This document shows positions 48,999-60,192 of a stretch of 64,000 nucleotides of DNA, piece by piece. The notes beneath the pieces were generated by a model. The model did not search any database. It was given only the letters and a program-made list of their open reading frames with translations, and was not told where the DNA came from. The position numbers and the translations under genes are program-made. How positions within the stretch are numbered: position 1 is the first letter of the stretch; the number at the start of each line of letters is the position of its first letter. Source of the DNA: Trema orientale (Eukaryota > Streptophyta > Magnoliopsida > Rosales > Cannabaceae); assembly GCA_002914845.1 (NCBI GenBank), contig JXTC01000589.1:87475-151474 (forward strand), in the 5' to 3' direction.

Positions 48999-49422
48999 GG
49001 TCGCCAATCGAGCATGTATTTTTTTTACTCATCCATAAGTATTTTTTTTAACTATTAAATCATTGATCTAACGACTACCATAATTTGAGTAGTTAAAAAA
49101 ATAATAATAAAAATAAGGGGATGGCTACGGTAGGGGCGTCCCTACGTAGGGTCATGCCTTAATTATCGTTGGATGGGAATCTGTGGGGAATAACAGGAAT
49201 CTGTGGAGAATCTATTTATATACAGATTCCCATCCAACGATAAATAGACAGGGCCCTACGTAGGGGCGCCCCTACGGTAGACGCGCCCTAAAAATAAATA
49301 CTCTTTATTTAATATTTTTCTCTCTCTTTTTTTTTTCTATGAAAAGACGTGCATGACTAATTTTAATTGGCGAAAATAATACCTATAGATAGGAAAAAAA
49401 AATACATGTTGGATTGGGGTCC
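48999..49422. mobile_element. MITE of the (TA)n-flanked family, copy 4, with nested insertion
   Basis: Left end 'gtcgccaatcgagcatgtat'; right complement 'ggaccccaatccaacatgta', with (TA)n on both sides. Its body is split by a 172-base Mutator-type MITE at 49,117-49,288. Only a TA microsatellite separates it from copy 3. Confidence 0.8.
49117..49288. mobile_element. Mutator-type MITE, copy 2 (nested)
   Basis: Same family as 46,545-46,736, nearly identical, but with two rather than three of the internal 20-base units, which accounts for the 20-base length difference. Perfect nine-base target duplication taaaaataa at 49,108-49,116 and 49,289-49,297. Inserted within copy 4 of another MITE family. 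Confidence 0.92.
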
Positions 49423-51079
49423 ATATATATATATATATATATTGGATGAAGTTTTAATGGAGATTTTTGTTTTGTCTCCATGGATGGATACTCTAATTTA
49501 GGCCATTGGAATTTGATTTGATAATTTTAATAATATTAATAATTTTACCAAAAAATAAAAATCTAATTAATACATATATAAATATAGAAAACTATTTATG
49601 ACTTAAAAAATTGGTAATTTATTTGTGACCTATGAGTTGAGCAGTTTTTTTTTTTTTTCCAGCCTTTTCTGTTAGTTTTTTTAGTCCTATTCTATTGTTG
49701 ATTCCTATATTTTTTTCTCATTCTCTTTTATTCCTTACACCTCATCATTGTTATTATCAATTATAAACAAGTATTTTCTTTCTTTTTAAAAATTTTATTC
49801 ATATACGCTCTTTTTTTTCCTTAGGTTAACTAATTTAACTAATTTTCTTTGAAGTCGTATAACTTATTTTGTCCATAAGTTCTCCTTCTCTCTCTCTCGT
49901 TTTTTTTTTTTAAAAAAAAAGAAAATTATGTGTTACATAATTAATTGTTTTATTTTTTTTTATTTTGCATGTAGATTTGTTTTAACATAAGATAACACTT
50001 CTTTCAAAATAATAATAATAAACAATAATAATAATAATAATAAATAAAACAATATGTACTAGTTTTATGATATAATCTTATTTGTATTCTACGTAGATAA
50101 CCGTATATATTGTACTAAAAAAAAAAAAAACTATCTGCATATATTCTAAAAAGAAAAAATATTAAATACTAATATTTTTATGAAATCTTTTTCCTTGAAA
50201 AAATCATTCAAAATTGTTTTTCTTAAAAAGTCATTCCAAAAACTTATATCTACCTCAATGGAAAGAGGATTTTCTAAAAAATTAAAATGGAATAGTTGTA
50301 GGTAATAATAAGTTGCTATTGCAAGTCATTTTAAACTTAGTTAAAGTACCCATTCATATAAAAAAAATATAACAATCTCTATTGAAACATCACACACACA
50401 TATATATATAGATAGATATATATATTGAGACTAATAACTCGGTCATTATCCTATAAAACTAAAAAGGGATAATATCAAAAATAAAAAAAAATCCAACTTT
50501 TAACATTTTATAAAAAAAAAATCCATACATTTTCAATAATTTCAAATAAAATATTCTATTCGTGTTATTGTATCAAAATTTACCAAATTCAAATGTATGG
50601 ACAAAGTTAGAGTTAAAATTATTGAAAATGAATGTTTTTAACTTTTAAAATTAAATAACAAATTTAAAAAAAAAAGAATTTTTGCGTGTTTGAAAACTGT
50701 TACCATTATATTCCTGAGAAACTAAAATCATTTTCAGTTTAAATGGTTGCCTTTTTACTATTTATGTGGATGCCAATAAATAATTTTGAAGAATAAATAC
50801 GTTTCTGCGACAATTTTAAACTCAAATTTTAACTGTATATATGAATCCGGTGAGATTTGATAGAAAAATATAGAAGATTTTTTTCGCTCGGATATACTTT
50901 TGTTTTTTTTTTTATTTTTTTTTTTAAAAAATTACTTAGATCTTCTCAATAATTTGTTTGAAAATATCTTCACCTTTCATTTTATTTAAAAAAATAAAAA
51001 ACATAAAACAAAAGTGTATCCAAGTATGTTCTTAGTGTTAATAAAAACGCGTGAAAAAGCTAAAAATAGTAGTTTTTTT
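49423..51079. other. AT-rich spacer, no gene seen
   Basis: Very AT-rich, with (TA)n, (AAT)n near 50,010-50,045 and long A and T runs. Part of 50,465-50,700 could be another decayed foldback element, but its ends could not be fixed. Confidence 0.4.
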
Positions 51080-51370
51080 TATCTTATAACAAAATGACTG
51101 GATTTATGTCCAATTTAAGTAAATATTCATTTTTTAGATGTTATAATAAAATGACCGGTATATATGTTTATACACTAAGTGTAAAATATTATGTACCAAG
51201 CATAAAAATTTATATACTCAAGATATTTCAGTATATTAACTAAAATTAGTAGATAAATATATCTACCCAGTATAAAAATATATATACTTAGATATTTAAC
51301 TACAAAATTTAAAAAATAGACATCTACTTAGTCAAATTTAAAAATATTCGTTATCCACCTAAGTTTCTCT
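51080..51370. mobile_element. Foldback MITE family A, copy 2
   Basis: About 290 bases colinear with 30,239-30,529: 'atgtccaattt', 'ggtatatatgtttata', 'taagtgtaaaat', 'gacatctactta', ending 'cacctaagtttctc'. It is more diverged than copy 1 and no target duplication is recognisable. It lies about 330 bases upstream of the ZW10 start codon. Confidence 0.75.
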
Positions 51371-51470
51371 AATATTTATCGCAAACAAAGAATAAGACAT
51401 TTTAAAGTGTGAAAATTGGCCCTTTCGCTAGGAGCCAATCGAAGTGGTGATAAGCCCCTGTGGGGCGATT

Positions 51471-51528
51471 TGGGCTAGTAAAGTCCCCGTTGGCCTACGA
51501 ATGTCGCCCTTAACAAATAGGTGGCCCA
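51471..51528 (+). promoter_or_regulatory. Two site II-like motifs upstream of ZW10
   Basis: TGGGCT at 51,471-51,476 and GGCCCA (complement TGGGCC) at 51,523-51,528 fit the plant site II consensus TGGGCY, bound by TCP factors and common in housekeeping promoters. They lie 175-232 bases before the start codon in a locally GC-richer stretch. Function is inferred from motif and position only. Confidence 0.45.
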
Positions 51529-51702
51529 GTCCCAGTCACTTCCAACTCGAACTGTTCCCGACTAGCGACTCAACCAAAACTGTCCGAGCTCGCGGCCTCT
51601 TTACCTGACCATCTTCGTCTTCATCATCTTCTCCGCCACTGCAACCACCACCACCACCCTCGGGGCGCACTCCACTGCGGAGAGCCGTCTAATCCGGCGA
51701 AA

Positions 51703-54700
51703 ATGGACGCCCTCTTTGACTCAATCAACGTCCGTGATCTGCTCTCCGCCCACGACCTCAGCGACCCATCCACACCCCTCTCCGCACCCGATCTCCGCCT
51801 CCTCATCCAGCGGCTCGAGTCCCACTCCCTCCAAATCAAGGCCAAGATCCAAGCCTACCTCCTCTCTCACCACCACGACTTCTCCAACCTCTTCTCCCTC
51901 TGCAACGACGCCGTTTCCCGCTCCGACCGAATCACCGGCGAACTCTCCGACCTCCTCAGGTTGGTCTCCGACCGTCCGATCGACGCGGAGATCTCCGACA
52001 CCGTCAAGGAGATGAACGCCAAGATGCGAGAGGTTAGGGCGAAGCGGGAGCTGTTGGAGCTGGTGAAGGTGATCGTCGAAATCAACGAGAAATTGACGGC
52101 TGCGAAGGAGGCGTTGAGGAATGGACGGCTCAGATTCGCCGCCGAGGAACTCAGGGAGCTGAAGGCGGCTCTCGGTGTCTCTAATGGCGGTGTTGGTGAT
52201 CATCGGGTGGATGAGGGAGAGCCGGTGGTGTACGGATTGTTGAGGAAAGAGTGGTCCGACTGCTTTGAAGAGGTAAAAGAAAAATGAAAAATTGGAACTC
52301 TGTTATGGTTGGCGGGAATATGGTGTTAGTGTTTTCTTGTGCTGATTTTGTGTTCTGCGATTACTTTTGGTGATTTTTATTTGAGCTTCTGATTGTGTTT
52401 TTTAGAGGAATTCGATTTCGGTTTGTAGATTCAAGAGGTGCTTTCGAAGTTCATGGCGAATGCGGTGCGGTTCGATCGGGAATCGCATGCGGTTCGAGTC
52501 AAATATCTGTTAAGTGATGGTGGTGGAGTTGACAGGATTGAGTTCCGTACAGTTTTAGAGGCTTTGGATGTAAGTTAGCAACAATGCCTTGTTTTCCTCT
52601 CCCTAAGTTTTATGGAAATAAATGGACTAAGCATGTTAATCATTGAGTCTAAGAGAACATCCATTTGATTGTACGGTATATAGGATTTTGAGTTCTGTGG
52701 AAATTATGATGTTCGTAGAAATTCAAATGGGCTGGTGACTCTGTAGTCGTTCGAGTCACGGGTGCTTCTGTAACTATTAATGGCATCGGCTTTAGTGGTG
52801 AATTTACTTTTGTGATAACTTTTCTCGTAGGTGCTTGGAATTTTGGATTATGGGTTGGCTAAAGTTGCCGATTTGTTGATCAAGTATGTCATCGCTCCAG
52901 CTGTAAATTACAAATCTCCTGTTTCGTTTGTTGAAGAATCAGTTCAAGACTCTAAAGAATTGACGGAAGCCATACTAAAGATGGTTCCATTTCGTGATCA
53001 TAAGGTAGGTTACACATTGCTTTTTCCCAGTTTTTGGTTGATTGCTTATTATGTTTCAAGAATACTCATAGGATACGATGAGTAGGAATTTTAATGTGCA
53101 GAACAGTTGGTTGCTTAAATATAATATATTTTGTTTATACTTGTCCTCTCATTAAACCCTGCAATTTTTTGTGAGGCAGGAAGCTCTAGCATATTACTAT
53201 CGAATCCCATACCTCATGGGAGCAAACTTCTTACTGAAACATTTTTCTTCAATCTTCAGGTTGAGAATGAGGGTGAGACTATTTATTCAGGAATCCTTCA
53301 GATTATCAGGTTTTTCTGTAAAAGCATATGCTTCCAAAATGGCTCTTGGATACAAAGTTTCGGGAGATTGATGTGGCCAAGGATTTCAGATTTGATTATT
53401 TCTAATTTTCTTTCAAAGGTTTGGTCATCAAATTGGAACTGAAGCTATGGTTTATTTTAGTCATTGGAAATATATAAAGCAAATACTTCTAGATGTTTGA
53501 GTTTTGTACAACTCGATAGATTTTACATTATTGATCCATAATTTTTTTTTTTTAAATGAATTTTTGAGTTTGTCCTTATTTTAAACCTGTAGACATGGAT
53601 GTTTCTATATCAACTATTGCAAATGCAAAGTTGTAATAGTATTCCAATTTTGTGAAATGCACATAGTTGCATGAGTTGATACAGCTTTAGTTTCATGAAG
53701 TTGTCTCATTTTGCTAGTTACTGTGGCATCTACGTCTAGAAAATTGCATTAAGAAGAACAAGGTGGCTTTCATTTTAGTCGAGAGCGAATGTTATTCTTT
53801 TTCTTCTTGGTTAGTGTTAAGCTTGGAGTTTTCTCCATGACATGATACTGTATAATATTTGGCTTGTAAAAATGAAAGATGTTCGGTAAATTTGTTTTCT
53901 GATGTCTTTTCAGAATTAAAAGATTATGTTCCCATTCTTACCAACATTTTAGAAATTTCCTGAACAGTCCAATATGCTGGCCATTATGTACACTACCGTT
54001 ATAACATGTAACTTTTGAAGTTTTTATAGTCTTCTGTGTCTGAATATTTTAACATATAATGGAAAATGTATAATTTTGTTATGCAAAATACAGGAGTTCA
54101 GTAACCTAAGTTTGGTATCTTGTTTCAGGTTGTCCCTCAAGATGCTTCAAAACTTGCTGACTTTCAGAAGATCGTTGAACACACACTGGAATTTGAGACA
54201 GCTTTAAAGGAAATGACATATATTTCAAATTCTGATAACAAGGTTAACAGATTGAGCGATTATGCAGAAAATGTTGAGGTTCACTTTGCATCTAGGAAGA
54301 AGACAGAAATCTTGGCAAATGCTAGAAAATTGCTTCTGCAATGTGATTTTGCTATTCCTCAAGTGAGCATTTAGGATTGGCATTGCTGCTTTTATGTTGA
54401 TTTTCATATTTTAGCTTTAGAATAATGGAATTCTCTGCAGGAGTATATAAAGAATGATAGGATGGCTGCTAACGCTTCCGAACGTGTTGTTAACTTGCTG
54501 TTCTTGTCAGAGAGGTGCGTGGTATCTAAAGCAGCTCTTCAACTGATGGAGCTTGTGCATCAGACACTCAAGGTACGGGTTATAGAATGAACCTGTTGGT
54601 CATGTCAGTTCTTTTAGCAATTAACCGAATGACCTGCTCAGTTTTAATATGTGATGCTTGTTGACTTGGGCTGGCATGAGACTTAAAATAAGTTTCTCTA

Positions 54701-57066
54701 TCCTTTTCGTTCGTTTGGAGTTGATTGTATGAGTCACGATTCTTCTGGATTGTCTAGTTGAAAGGAAACTGCCATATAAACTGATGTTTGGTATAACTAA
54801 AGCTTTATTCTATTTTGGAAATAAACTAGGGGTTTGTTGCGTGGTGGACCCAGCAGATGTTTTTATTTAATTTTTCCCAAATGCTCTAGAATATAATACA
54901 CGTGATGAATGATATAGATTTTTCCGAAGAAATATATAAATGTAGGTCTCAAAGTCAAAAGTAAATATTTGAACATCAATAGTCTATAATTTCTCATCTG
55001 GAAGTCAGGAATGCTAGAAGGTAGAAACTACTTGAACTCTTGAAGAGTGGAGATATTTGGGGTCTACGGTTGAAAACGGGGAGAATTGTCATTAAAAAAT
55101 ATTAAGATGCTAGTCTTTCTTTCTTTCTTCCTTTTTTTTTTTTTTTTTTGGAAAGACAAAATGCCCAGACAAAAATTTTGCTTGACTTTTAGGACTGGAG
55201 TGCGAGAAAGTTTAGGTTCTAGATAGGCTACTCAAATGTAAGAGCAAATTTTGATAATAGTAACAGCCGCTTAAGAATACTTTTAAGAAAGAACATCTGA
55301 AGTTAAAAAGAAGAGAGCGTAAAGCAAGAAAGAAATTAGTATTATACGTTTTTTCAATTCTATAGTATTTGGTAGGCAGGATGTTTACTCTTTGGGAAAC
55401 TTACAATGACACCCCTGCTTTATGTCAAAATTACACCAACAATACCTAGATCAAAAATAAACACAAGGACAACCCTGTGTCTGAAAAAAGTGAAAAGTCA
55501 ATGAAACATTCGCTGCTTAGCTTATTATATTTTCTTTAAGTTTACAATTAGGTGTTGTTTTATTTGAAAGTATTGAATTTAATGTTCAAAAAATAAAATT
55601 TGAACAATTAAGTGTTGTTTTAGTAGAAAATTTTAAATTTAACGGTCAAAAATAAAATTTAGTCGAATTTAACTAAAAGAGGGGGTTTGTGTAATTTGTT
55701 TTAGTTTTAGGGGTGGTTGGTGTAAATATTTTTGGTTTTGGGGTCACTGTAATTTTGACATAATGCATAGGGTGTTAATATAATTTTCCATTGTCTTTTT
55801 TACTACGCATATTTACATATTTGGAGGGTGTTTTGATTAATGCCTTGTGCAGGATGTTTGCTTGTCGTCAACCAGAGTTGCTTTGGAGTTCTACCATGCA
55901 GCTAGAGACGTTTTACTTCTTTATGAAGTTGTCATTCCTGTCAAGGTTAGTCTATGGCATGCATTCGTATAAACAATGTCCATCTGCCATTTTTTTTCAA
56001 AAAAATTATTTATTCATTTATTTACATTTTTTATAAACTTTGGAGGATGATTGACAGGAGTACTATTTTGCTTGCATTTGCCTTAGTGAAACATAATTAG
56101 CAATTCTTTGAGCCCACTTTTACCAGATTGGGTTCAAGGTTCTGTTTCAGAATACTATCTGTTTTGCTTAAATTTTCTGAAAGTCTATTTAAAATTCTCC
56201 ATTTCTATCTTTTGATATTGGATAAGATTAACTTAAGATGTTGAAAGACAATACAGAACACAGTAGGTACTCAGCGATTAAAAAAATAAAAAAAAATTGA
56301 AAGTTATTTACATTAGTATCCTAAAGTAGTTTACCTGAATATGTGGGATCAAAAAACAAGATGTTGAGAGTTTTCAAGATTAATAGAGCTTCCGCTTCCT
56401 CCCTTTTGCTTGGAGACCTCTATGCATAATTGTTTGAAATGAGGTCCACACTCCACTTTGATGATGTTAGATTCTTGACCTTTTAATATGGGTTTCACAA
56501 AGTACAGGTTTATTGTTAATATTTAGCTTTCTATAATTTTCTTTGTGTTAAAGTCGTACAAATTAATATTTTTCTTCAGTTTGTAAATTCTTTTCTCATT
56601 GTGTGAACTTGATGTAGCGTGGTGTATCTCTTAGTTTTCCTCTGTCAGTAACCTTTATTACCAGAACTTGATGTAGCATGGTGTATCTCTTAGATCAAAT
56701 TATGAGCTAGTTTATAAGGTGATCATGGTTATTGTTATTGCGTAACCTTCTTTTTTGACTTCTGAAGCTAGAAAGGCAGCTTGAAGGTATCAACCAGGTA
56801 GCTGTTCTCATGCATAATGATTGCCTTTATCTATCTCAGGAGATTCTTGGGCTAGCGTATGAGGTATTTATCGTATGCTGCTTACATACGGTTATATATG
56901 ATCTGCACGCTCCCCCCCTACACCCCAAGAAGGGATTAAAAAAAATACCCTTTCTTATTTTCTTCCTATTTTTTTTTCTTCTTGCTATGATACATGCTAA
57001 TATAAGTTGGATTAACTATTTTTTGGAATTAATTTTTCTTAACTTTCTAAAAAAAACAATCAGATA

Positions 57067-57097
<31 letters not shown>

Positions 57098-58755
57098 GCC
57101 ATTAAGGAGAACTTTTTTTGGCTTACCCAATTGATTTTTTATTATTCTTTTGTTATTATTTTTTTCCAGTATCGCCCTGAATTCCCAAGTTCGATCAAGG
57201 AACATGCTGTATTTGTTGATTTAGCTCCAAGATTTCATGTAATGGCAGAGGAGATACTGCAAAGACAAATTCAATTAGTTATTTATAATTTGAAAGAGGT
57301 GAAGTCGCATTAAAATGTACTTCTTAATTAATAATGAAATTTGCCTGAAGTTCTATAACCATAGGGTGGTCTGTTTGGAAATTTTCTGTTGAAGACCACT
57401 GACAAATTTATTATTTATTAGGCTATAGATGGTGCAGATGGATTTCAGAATACCCATTTGAAGCAAGCATATGAATCTGCAAAGTTTAGCATAGATCAGG
57501 TATACTTGCTTTAAATTTTAGCATATTTATTTTTACCGAGTTTTAATTTCTTGCGATTGACATTTTTTATTTCCCAGTGAGTTTGGGTTGATGAGTGGGT
57601 TCATAATATATGATCAGGTTATTTTCATTCTGGAGAAAGTACATATCATATGGGAACCACTCTTGATGCCTTCAACTTACAGGAGAAGCATGTCTATGGT
57701 TCTAGAGTCGGTATTTTCTAGAATTAGCAGAGACATACTACTTATTGATGACATGGCAGCGGAGGAAACATTACAGGTGCAGTCTAATTTTAACTCTCAA
57801 TCATCACTTCTTATTTTTTATTTTTCAATTTTGATGCATGTACTTCCATCAAAAGTTTCAACTCTGGTGCTCCTTTCTTCCTTCTTTTTTCTTGGCTTGA
57901 CATTATGCTTATGCATATGACGCAATCTAATTTCTTCTAATTTTGTCCATAGCTTCAAAGACTAATTCATTTGATGCTCGAAAATCTATCTTCTCTATTG
58001 GAGTCCCTGGCTGCTTTCCAAACAGAGAATCCACAAGAGAGCATGGCACAGACACTTGATGATCTCATACCATCGTTATTGAAGATCCGTAAAGTAGCAG
58101 GCATGCTATTTTTATTTTATGCTGGAATTTCTTTAATTGGTAGACAACCAGAAAATTTGCTTCCGACACTAACCGAATATTTCTTTTCACTTCTCTCTGT
58201 CTCTCTCTCCACAGAATTATTAGATATGCCTCTAAAATCCATTACTGCATGTTGGGAAAGTGGAGATTTGCTCAGCAGTGGTTTTACATTACAAGAGGTA
58301 TGACTAGACTGATGTCTCATTCTTCAGTACTTTTCCTTATTTTCTTTTTATAGGAAAAGTTCTATATAATATATATGTTTTGAAATGTTGTTCAACTAAA
58401 TATGTTAGACTGCTAATGTGTTATCCCTGGCTCATTCTTATTTTAATTACGAAAAGATCCATTAATGGAAAACAGTATTCTCTTATCTTTTCTTAAAAGT
58501 TCTGTTGTTAAACGCAATAACAGTCATTAACCGTGTTGAGGAGACGTGTGAATTATCTTTCTGCCTAATTTCTTAAATTATTCGTGCTTCTTGTCCCCTT
58601 AGCTTGCTTTCTTTCTTTTTTTTTTTTTGTTGGTGTATATTTTATTTCATTTTGTTCTTTTTCTTTTCCAGGTTCAAGATTTTATCAAAGCCATTTTTGC
58701 AGATTCACCGCTAAGAAAAGAATGCTTGTGGAGATTAGAAAATGCTAGTTTCTAG
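51703..58755 (+). CDS. ZW10: Centromere/kinetochore protein ZW10 homologue
   Basis: ER-Golgi membrane-tethering subunit (Dsl1/NRZ-type complex; MIP1 in the plant MAG2 complex, from memory); in animals it also acts in the kinetochore RZZ complex. Fourteen exons: 51703-52272, 52429-52569, 52831-53004, 53260-53418, 54129-54362, 54441-54572, 55853-55945, 56768-56863, 57170-57298, 57422-57499, 57618-57776, 57953-58100, 58215-58297, 58672-58755. They join in frame to 759 residues, near the usual plant length. The start MDALFDSINVRDLLSAHDL and the end DFIKAIFADSPLRKECLW are family-typical. N-terminal helices cover about residues 30-160. Exon 1 is GC-rich and the later exons are not. Intron 12 has a GC donor. 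Intron 6 holds a MITE. PDIL2-3 follows convergently. Confidence 0.92.
55395..55789. mobile_element. MITE-like foldback element in ZW10 intron 6
   Basis: Arms pair: left 'ggaaacttacaatgacaccc' then 'tatgtcaaaattaca', right complement 'ggaaaattatattaacaccc' then 'tatgtcaaaattaca'. The interior holds a tandem duplication of about 63 bases (units near 55,551 and 55,613 share 'aagtgttgttttat/ag'). No clear target-site duplication. Confidence 0.65.
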
Positions 58756-60192
58756 AAGCTCCGTTCAATTTTCCTAGCCAATTAAAGAAAAACAAAAGGA
58801 AAAAGAAAAGAAAAGAAGGGTGGTAGAAAGCTTTTTGAGCTGCGAAGCTGATTCTCCTGTTGCTTCTGGTGCAATACAACTACTAAATCAGAGTACAAGA
58901 TGCTGACCAACGATAGTTTTTTTTGTAAAACTTCGACCTGTGTAACTCAAGCTTAGGCTTATTTGTTTTATATATCTTCTATTTGACTTGAGACGAGAAA
59001 ATGGATTATGTAAAGAAGAGAGCAAAGAGTTATGGATAAAAAATTGTTTCGTATTAACATTAACAGGCTTCATATTCCAAAATGTGTAAAGTTTCCCTCA
59101 TTTATTTCAGCCAAACTGGTTGTCTATCTTGGTTTCGGATATCTTAGCATAGTTTTTCTTGCACGTGTTCTCATGTTGTTATGTGGTTCGAATTTTATTA
59201 CATAGAATACCTGCATGCATTACTTCAGGGACAAATCAAACAATAGCATAAAGGAGATGAGGCCACCGAAAGTGGCTTGTAATAAGTGGTATTGTGGAGC
59301 CTAATTTATTTGCACCTAAAGTGTGGTGCAGCATGATTCTCAATCACATCTCATCTTAAAAGGAGATCATATTATTTATAGTTGTGTATTTAAAAAATCA
59401 TGCCATTCGTTTGGTATAATTATTATTTTTTGTTTATTGTCAATTCTTTTTTTTTTTTCTTTTGAGGGCATAAAATGAGCGTTCTCTAGAAAAATTCGGG
59501 TCGAAATATTTTGGACTTTCTGTATTATTTACATAATGAAACCTGAAAAATACTTATTGCACTTGTATAATTTCTCCAAGGAATGGAACTGAAAAAGAAA
59601 CTGGGGAAGATAGAATGAGAATCAGACACTGACTTACGTGTTACTAATCTATTAGAAATTAAAATAGGAATAATCTGATCCTCTTTTTAATGTACTATAT
59701 TGAAGAACAGGACTCGAAATAATTTGATTACTAAGAGTCCTTAGTAGGTGAATCGTATGAAATTCAGGAATTGCGTTAATGTTTTACTTCCGACTGTTTT
59801 GAGTGTTAATTCTTGGTTGTTGTCAAGTGTCAAAGTACATTTGTATATTGTGATGTTCATTCCCATTGAAGTAGAAACAATGTAAGGTGAATCATGTGGT
59901 ATTTACTAAGGTTGATTCTTAATTTTGTTGATAAACAGCAGGAGAGAATCTGAGAATGGGAATCTCCCATTTCATTCCCCTTTCTTTATGCCATTAATTA
60001 GTATGGGAAAACAAACCACTTCTAGAAAGTATTCCTCATCAGAAAGCAGTTGGGAGTGTTGGACAATTGAGAAAGTCATTTAAATACCGCAACATTAGAA
60101 CTAGCAACACAGATTGATCCTAAAGTCCAAAATCTTTTTTCTTTTTTTTTGGCCCGAATCTCTCAGTTTCTTCAACACTACACTTGATTAAT
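58756..60192. other. Convergent spacer between ZW10 and PDIL2-3
   Basis: Both 3' ends face this 1.4 kb stretch, which should hold the two 3' UTRs. A purine-rich run lies at 58,785-58,830. No other gene is seen. Confidence 0.55.

Noticed and set aside
50465..50700. Possible further foldback MITE
   Set aside because: Inverted similarity is mostly A/T-run composition and no ends or target duplication could be fixed.
51721..52203. 160-codon antisense open frame in ZW10 exon 1
   Set aside because: It lies opposite a GC-rich, family-conserved exon and has low-complexity Gly/Val/Glu composition; it is a shadow frame.
58094..58100. GT donor 'aaa|gtagca' for ZW10 intron 12
   Set aside because: Its use would drop seven bases and shift the frame, losing the conserved ELLDMPL continuation; the GC donor keeps it.
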